A stretch of 64,000 bases of DNA from Devosia oryzisoli (GTDB lineage Bacteria; Pseudomonadota; Alphaproteobacteria; Rhizobiales; Devosiaceae): positions 868,001-932,000 of the forward strand of contig NZ_JACYFU010000002.1 of NCBI RefSeq assembly GCF_014837245.1. Direction: 5' to 3'. The notes under the pieces were generated by a model, which had not been told where the DNA came from, did no database searches, and worked only from the letters and a program-made list of their open reading frames with translations. Within the stretch, counting starts at the first letter, position 1; each line of letters starts with the position of its first letter. The translations under genes were made by a program, and so were the position numbers. Below are positions 62,605-64,000 of the stretch, one piece after another.

Positions 62605-62916
62605 TCAGTGGGCGGTCGAGCTCCGCCTGGGCGAAATATGCGGAGGCTTTGCGCAGGATCTCGTTGGCCTGCCGCAGCTCCCGGTTCTCTCGCTCCAGTC
62701 CTTGAGCTTCACCTTGCTGGGCACGCCAGCACGCCGGCCGCCATCGACCTCGGCCTTCTTCACCCCCTCGTTCAGGGTGTGGGCCGAACAGCCGATCTTC
62801 TGGGAAACCGAAAACACGGCAGCCCAGCGCGACGGATACTTCCCGCCATGCCCCAGCACCATCCGCACCGCACGGGTCCGCACCTCGGGGGAAAACTTGT
62901 TCGTTGTCTTGCTCAT
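62605..62916 (-). pseudogene. IS3-family transposase orfA (frameshifted)
   Basis: Starts [20 protein letters not shown], then [20 protein letters not shown], the HTH of IS3 OrfA. At VPSKVKLK (about 62700) a frameshift sends the frame into WSERTGS; the expected ending [25 protein letters not shown] is found in the neighbouring frame. Hence a broken gene. Confidence 0.82.
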
Positions 62917-62985
62917 CAGGCTCTATTCTACTTGGGAGTTAAAGCCTCCGAAAGTCCCGGTGCGGAGCAGTATTTGGCAAGTGCG

Positions 62986-64000
62986 CTATGAGGCTTGCTG
63001 CTGTGATGGAACAGATGGACCTCGGCGGTTCAAAGAACTAGTGATGATGATCAGTACCAGTGCAACACCGCCCCCATGTGAGACCATTACCGTCCACAAG
63101 TCGGAAGTGAGACTATTATAGGCAATGACGGCCAATAGTCCTGCTCCCATTGCGAAGAACACGCGGTTCGTGCGACGCATCGCCAACGCGGCAGCCAGGT
63201 CCACAGCCAGTGTCAGCGCAGTGGCCACCGCAAGTCCAAACCACCCAAAGTACGCGGGATAAGCGAAGAAGTAGCTCGTCGGGGTGGTACTCGTGCTGGT
63301 GACATCACCACCGGAATAAATGGCGCCATACTCACGATAGACCAGTGTAGTCGCATCGACGGAGTATCCGAGCAACCGAAGCGCCAAGGGCAGCGTGCCA
63401 ATTCCCGGAGATCCGTGTTCCTGAACATAGAGATGGTGCCACGCGGCGCCCTGGATGGGTATCACGAATGCCCGGTAGGCCAGAGCTTCCAAGTAGGTAG
63501 AAGCTCGTTCCACGGTTACGGCACGAATTTGAGGCGCCACCTGCGTTGGCAGCGGCGCGCCATCGTTGTCGAGTTGCGCAAGTACCGCCTCGACCTGATC
63601 AGAAGTCATAGTAAGCCCACCGGACGCCATTGAGCGCAACATTTCCCGACCGACTTCCCCAGCGCCAAGTTCGATTACACACGACTTGAAGTCGTAGGGG
63701 ATTAGACGACCGCCGCGCTCTCTTAGAAGTTCGAAAGAGGTCAACAAGACCACCAGCAAGATTGCTGAAAGCATCAGTAGGGCGAGTTTCGCGATAATGG
63801 TACGGCTCGCGCCGACGGCGCAATAGGCTACCACCACAAAGAGCGATACGAGCAGGCCCTTTGAGCCAGCGACCATCACTGCCGCAAAGCTTACCCCGAC
63901 AAGCATCAAGCAGGCGAGAAGTAGCACCAAGTTTCGGTCCTTAAGCGCGCGCAATGCCAGAACGACTGACACGCCGGCGACGGCCGGAGCCGCAGCATTG
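62986..64000 (-). CDS. Oligosaccharide polymerase-like membrane protein (partial)
   Basis: The frame is still open at the right edge, so the N-terminus lies outside the window; at least 337 residues are present. Several helices (LLLACLMLVGVSFAAVMVAG, IIAKLALLMLSAILLVVLLT, FFAYPAYFGWFGLAVATALT) surround a large extramembrane loop, the layout of Wzy-type O-antigen/EPS polymerases. No diagnostic motif is visible, so this is by topology and context only. Ends 20-30 bp from the IS3 element. Confidence 0.6.
   Translation of the reverse strand, partial: NAAAPAVAGVSVVLALRALKDRNLVLLLACLMLVGVSFAAVMVAGSKGLLVSLFVVVAYCAVGASRTIIAKLALLMLSAILLVVLLTSFELLRERGGRLIPYDFKSCVIELGAGEVGREMLRSMASGGLTMTSDQVEAVLAQLDNDGAPLPTQVAPQIRAVTVERASTYLEALAYRAFVIPIQGAAWHHLYVQEHGSPGIGTLPLALRLLGYSVDATTLVYREYGAIYSGGDVTSTSTTPTSYFFAYPAYFGWFGLAVATALTLAVDLAAALAMRRTNRVFFAMGAGLLAVIAYNSLTSDLWTVMVSHGGGVALVLIIITSSLNRRGPSVPSQQQAS

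Larger units (their letters stand above)
62161..62965 (-). mobile_element. Truncated IS3-family element
   Basis: Contains orfA, and the first third of orfB on the reverse strand. The right boundary is approximate: 62940-62965 looks like a terminal sequence, reading CACCGGGACTTTCGGAGG outward from the element. The left side is cut within orfB after QVHRQFHTPASDRL. It sits between two polysaccharide-type genes and has probably removed part of the locus. Both reading frames are damaged, so it is inactive. Confidence 0.8.

Noticed and set aside
2766..62965. Idea that the two IS3 pieces (3' end at 2.8 kb and 5' end at 62.6 kb) are halves of one split element
   Set aside because: They lie on opposite strands, do not overlap so cannot be compared, and each carries independent frameshifts; no evidence links them.
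1..64000. tRNA, rRNA, riboswitch or CRISPR array
   Set aside because: No cloverleaf with T-loop signature, no rRNA-like sequence and no regularly spaced 20-40-bp repeats were noticed by eye; a covariance-model scan was not possible.

Overview
This 64 kb window is high-GC DNA from an alphaproteobacterium, most likely a member of the Hyphomicrobiales (Devosia/Rhizobium-like). That placement rests on the gene families, the many family-5 ABC importers and the codon style; no rRNA or tRNA is present to confirm it. The window is almost entirely accessory and catabolic, with no recognisable housekeeping genes.

Left part (1-11.9 kb): a LacI/FAD-oxidoreductase pair is followed by a graveyard of broken genes (an MFS pump, a LacI N-terminus, an IS3 remnant, a TSUP permease C-terminus and an oxidoreductase C-terminus). 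A probable integrated element follows, with four small ORFs, a tyrosine recombinase, a 10-bp-phased repeat array, an unknown 415-aa protein and a coupled ParA-like/partition-like gene pair. A patchwork of fragments closes this part: the N-terminus of a formylglycine-generating enzyme, a 1304-bp internal copy of a MalT-type regulator gene, and the C-terminus of a DUF488 protein.

Central part (11.9-43.7 kb): three complete oligopeptide-type ABC importers (family-5 binding protein, two permeases, two ATPase domains) are interleaved with hydrolases: three Cys-type sulfatases, an alkaline-phosphatase-superfamily phosphodiesterase, a calcineurin-like metallophosphoesterase and a GDPD phosphodiesterase. 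None of the hydrolases has a visible signal peptide. The logic therefore looks like import first, then removal of sulfate or phosphate esters in the cytoplasm, followed by oxidation (GMC oxidoreductase, enolase-superfamily dehydratase). Regulators are LysR, LacI, ROK and a response regulator that has lost its phosphorylation site. A shared ATTAG-N5-CTAAT box links the LysR gene to the binding-protein promoter of the first importer.

43.9-47.7 kb: an amidohydrolase, a RidA-like protein, an IclR regulator and a SelA-like PLP enzyme, apparently for degradation of an N-acylated amino compound. 47.7-55.6 kb: a Na/Pi cotransporter relic, a MalT-type regulator with two membrane proteins and a small partner, then a LysR/DUF2798/DHA2-efflux cassette.

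56.4-60.6 kb: a compact three-gene unit encoding a GIY-YIG/DUF4357 protein, a soluble AAA+ M41 (FtsH-like) protease and a tyrosine recombinase that overlaps it by 17 bp. It resembles a mobile or defence-type module. 60.9-64 kb: two polysaccharide polymerase/ligase-type membrane proteins separated by a truncated, frameshifted IS3-family element.
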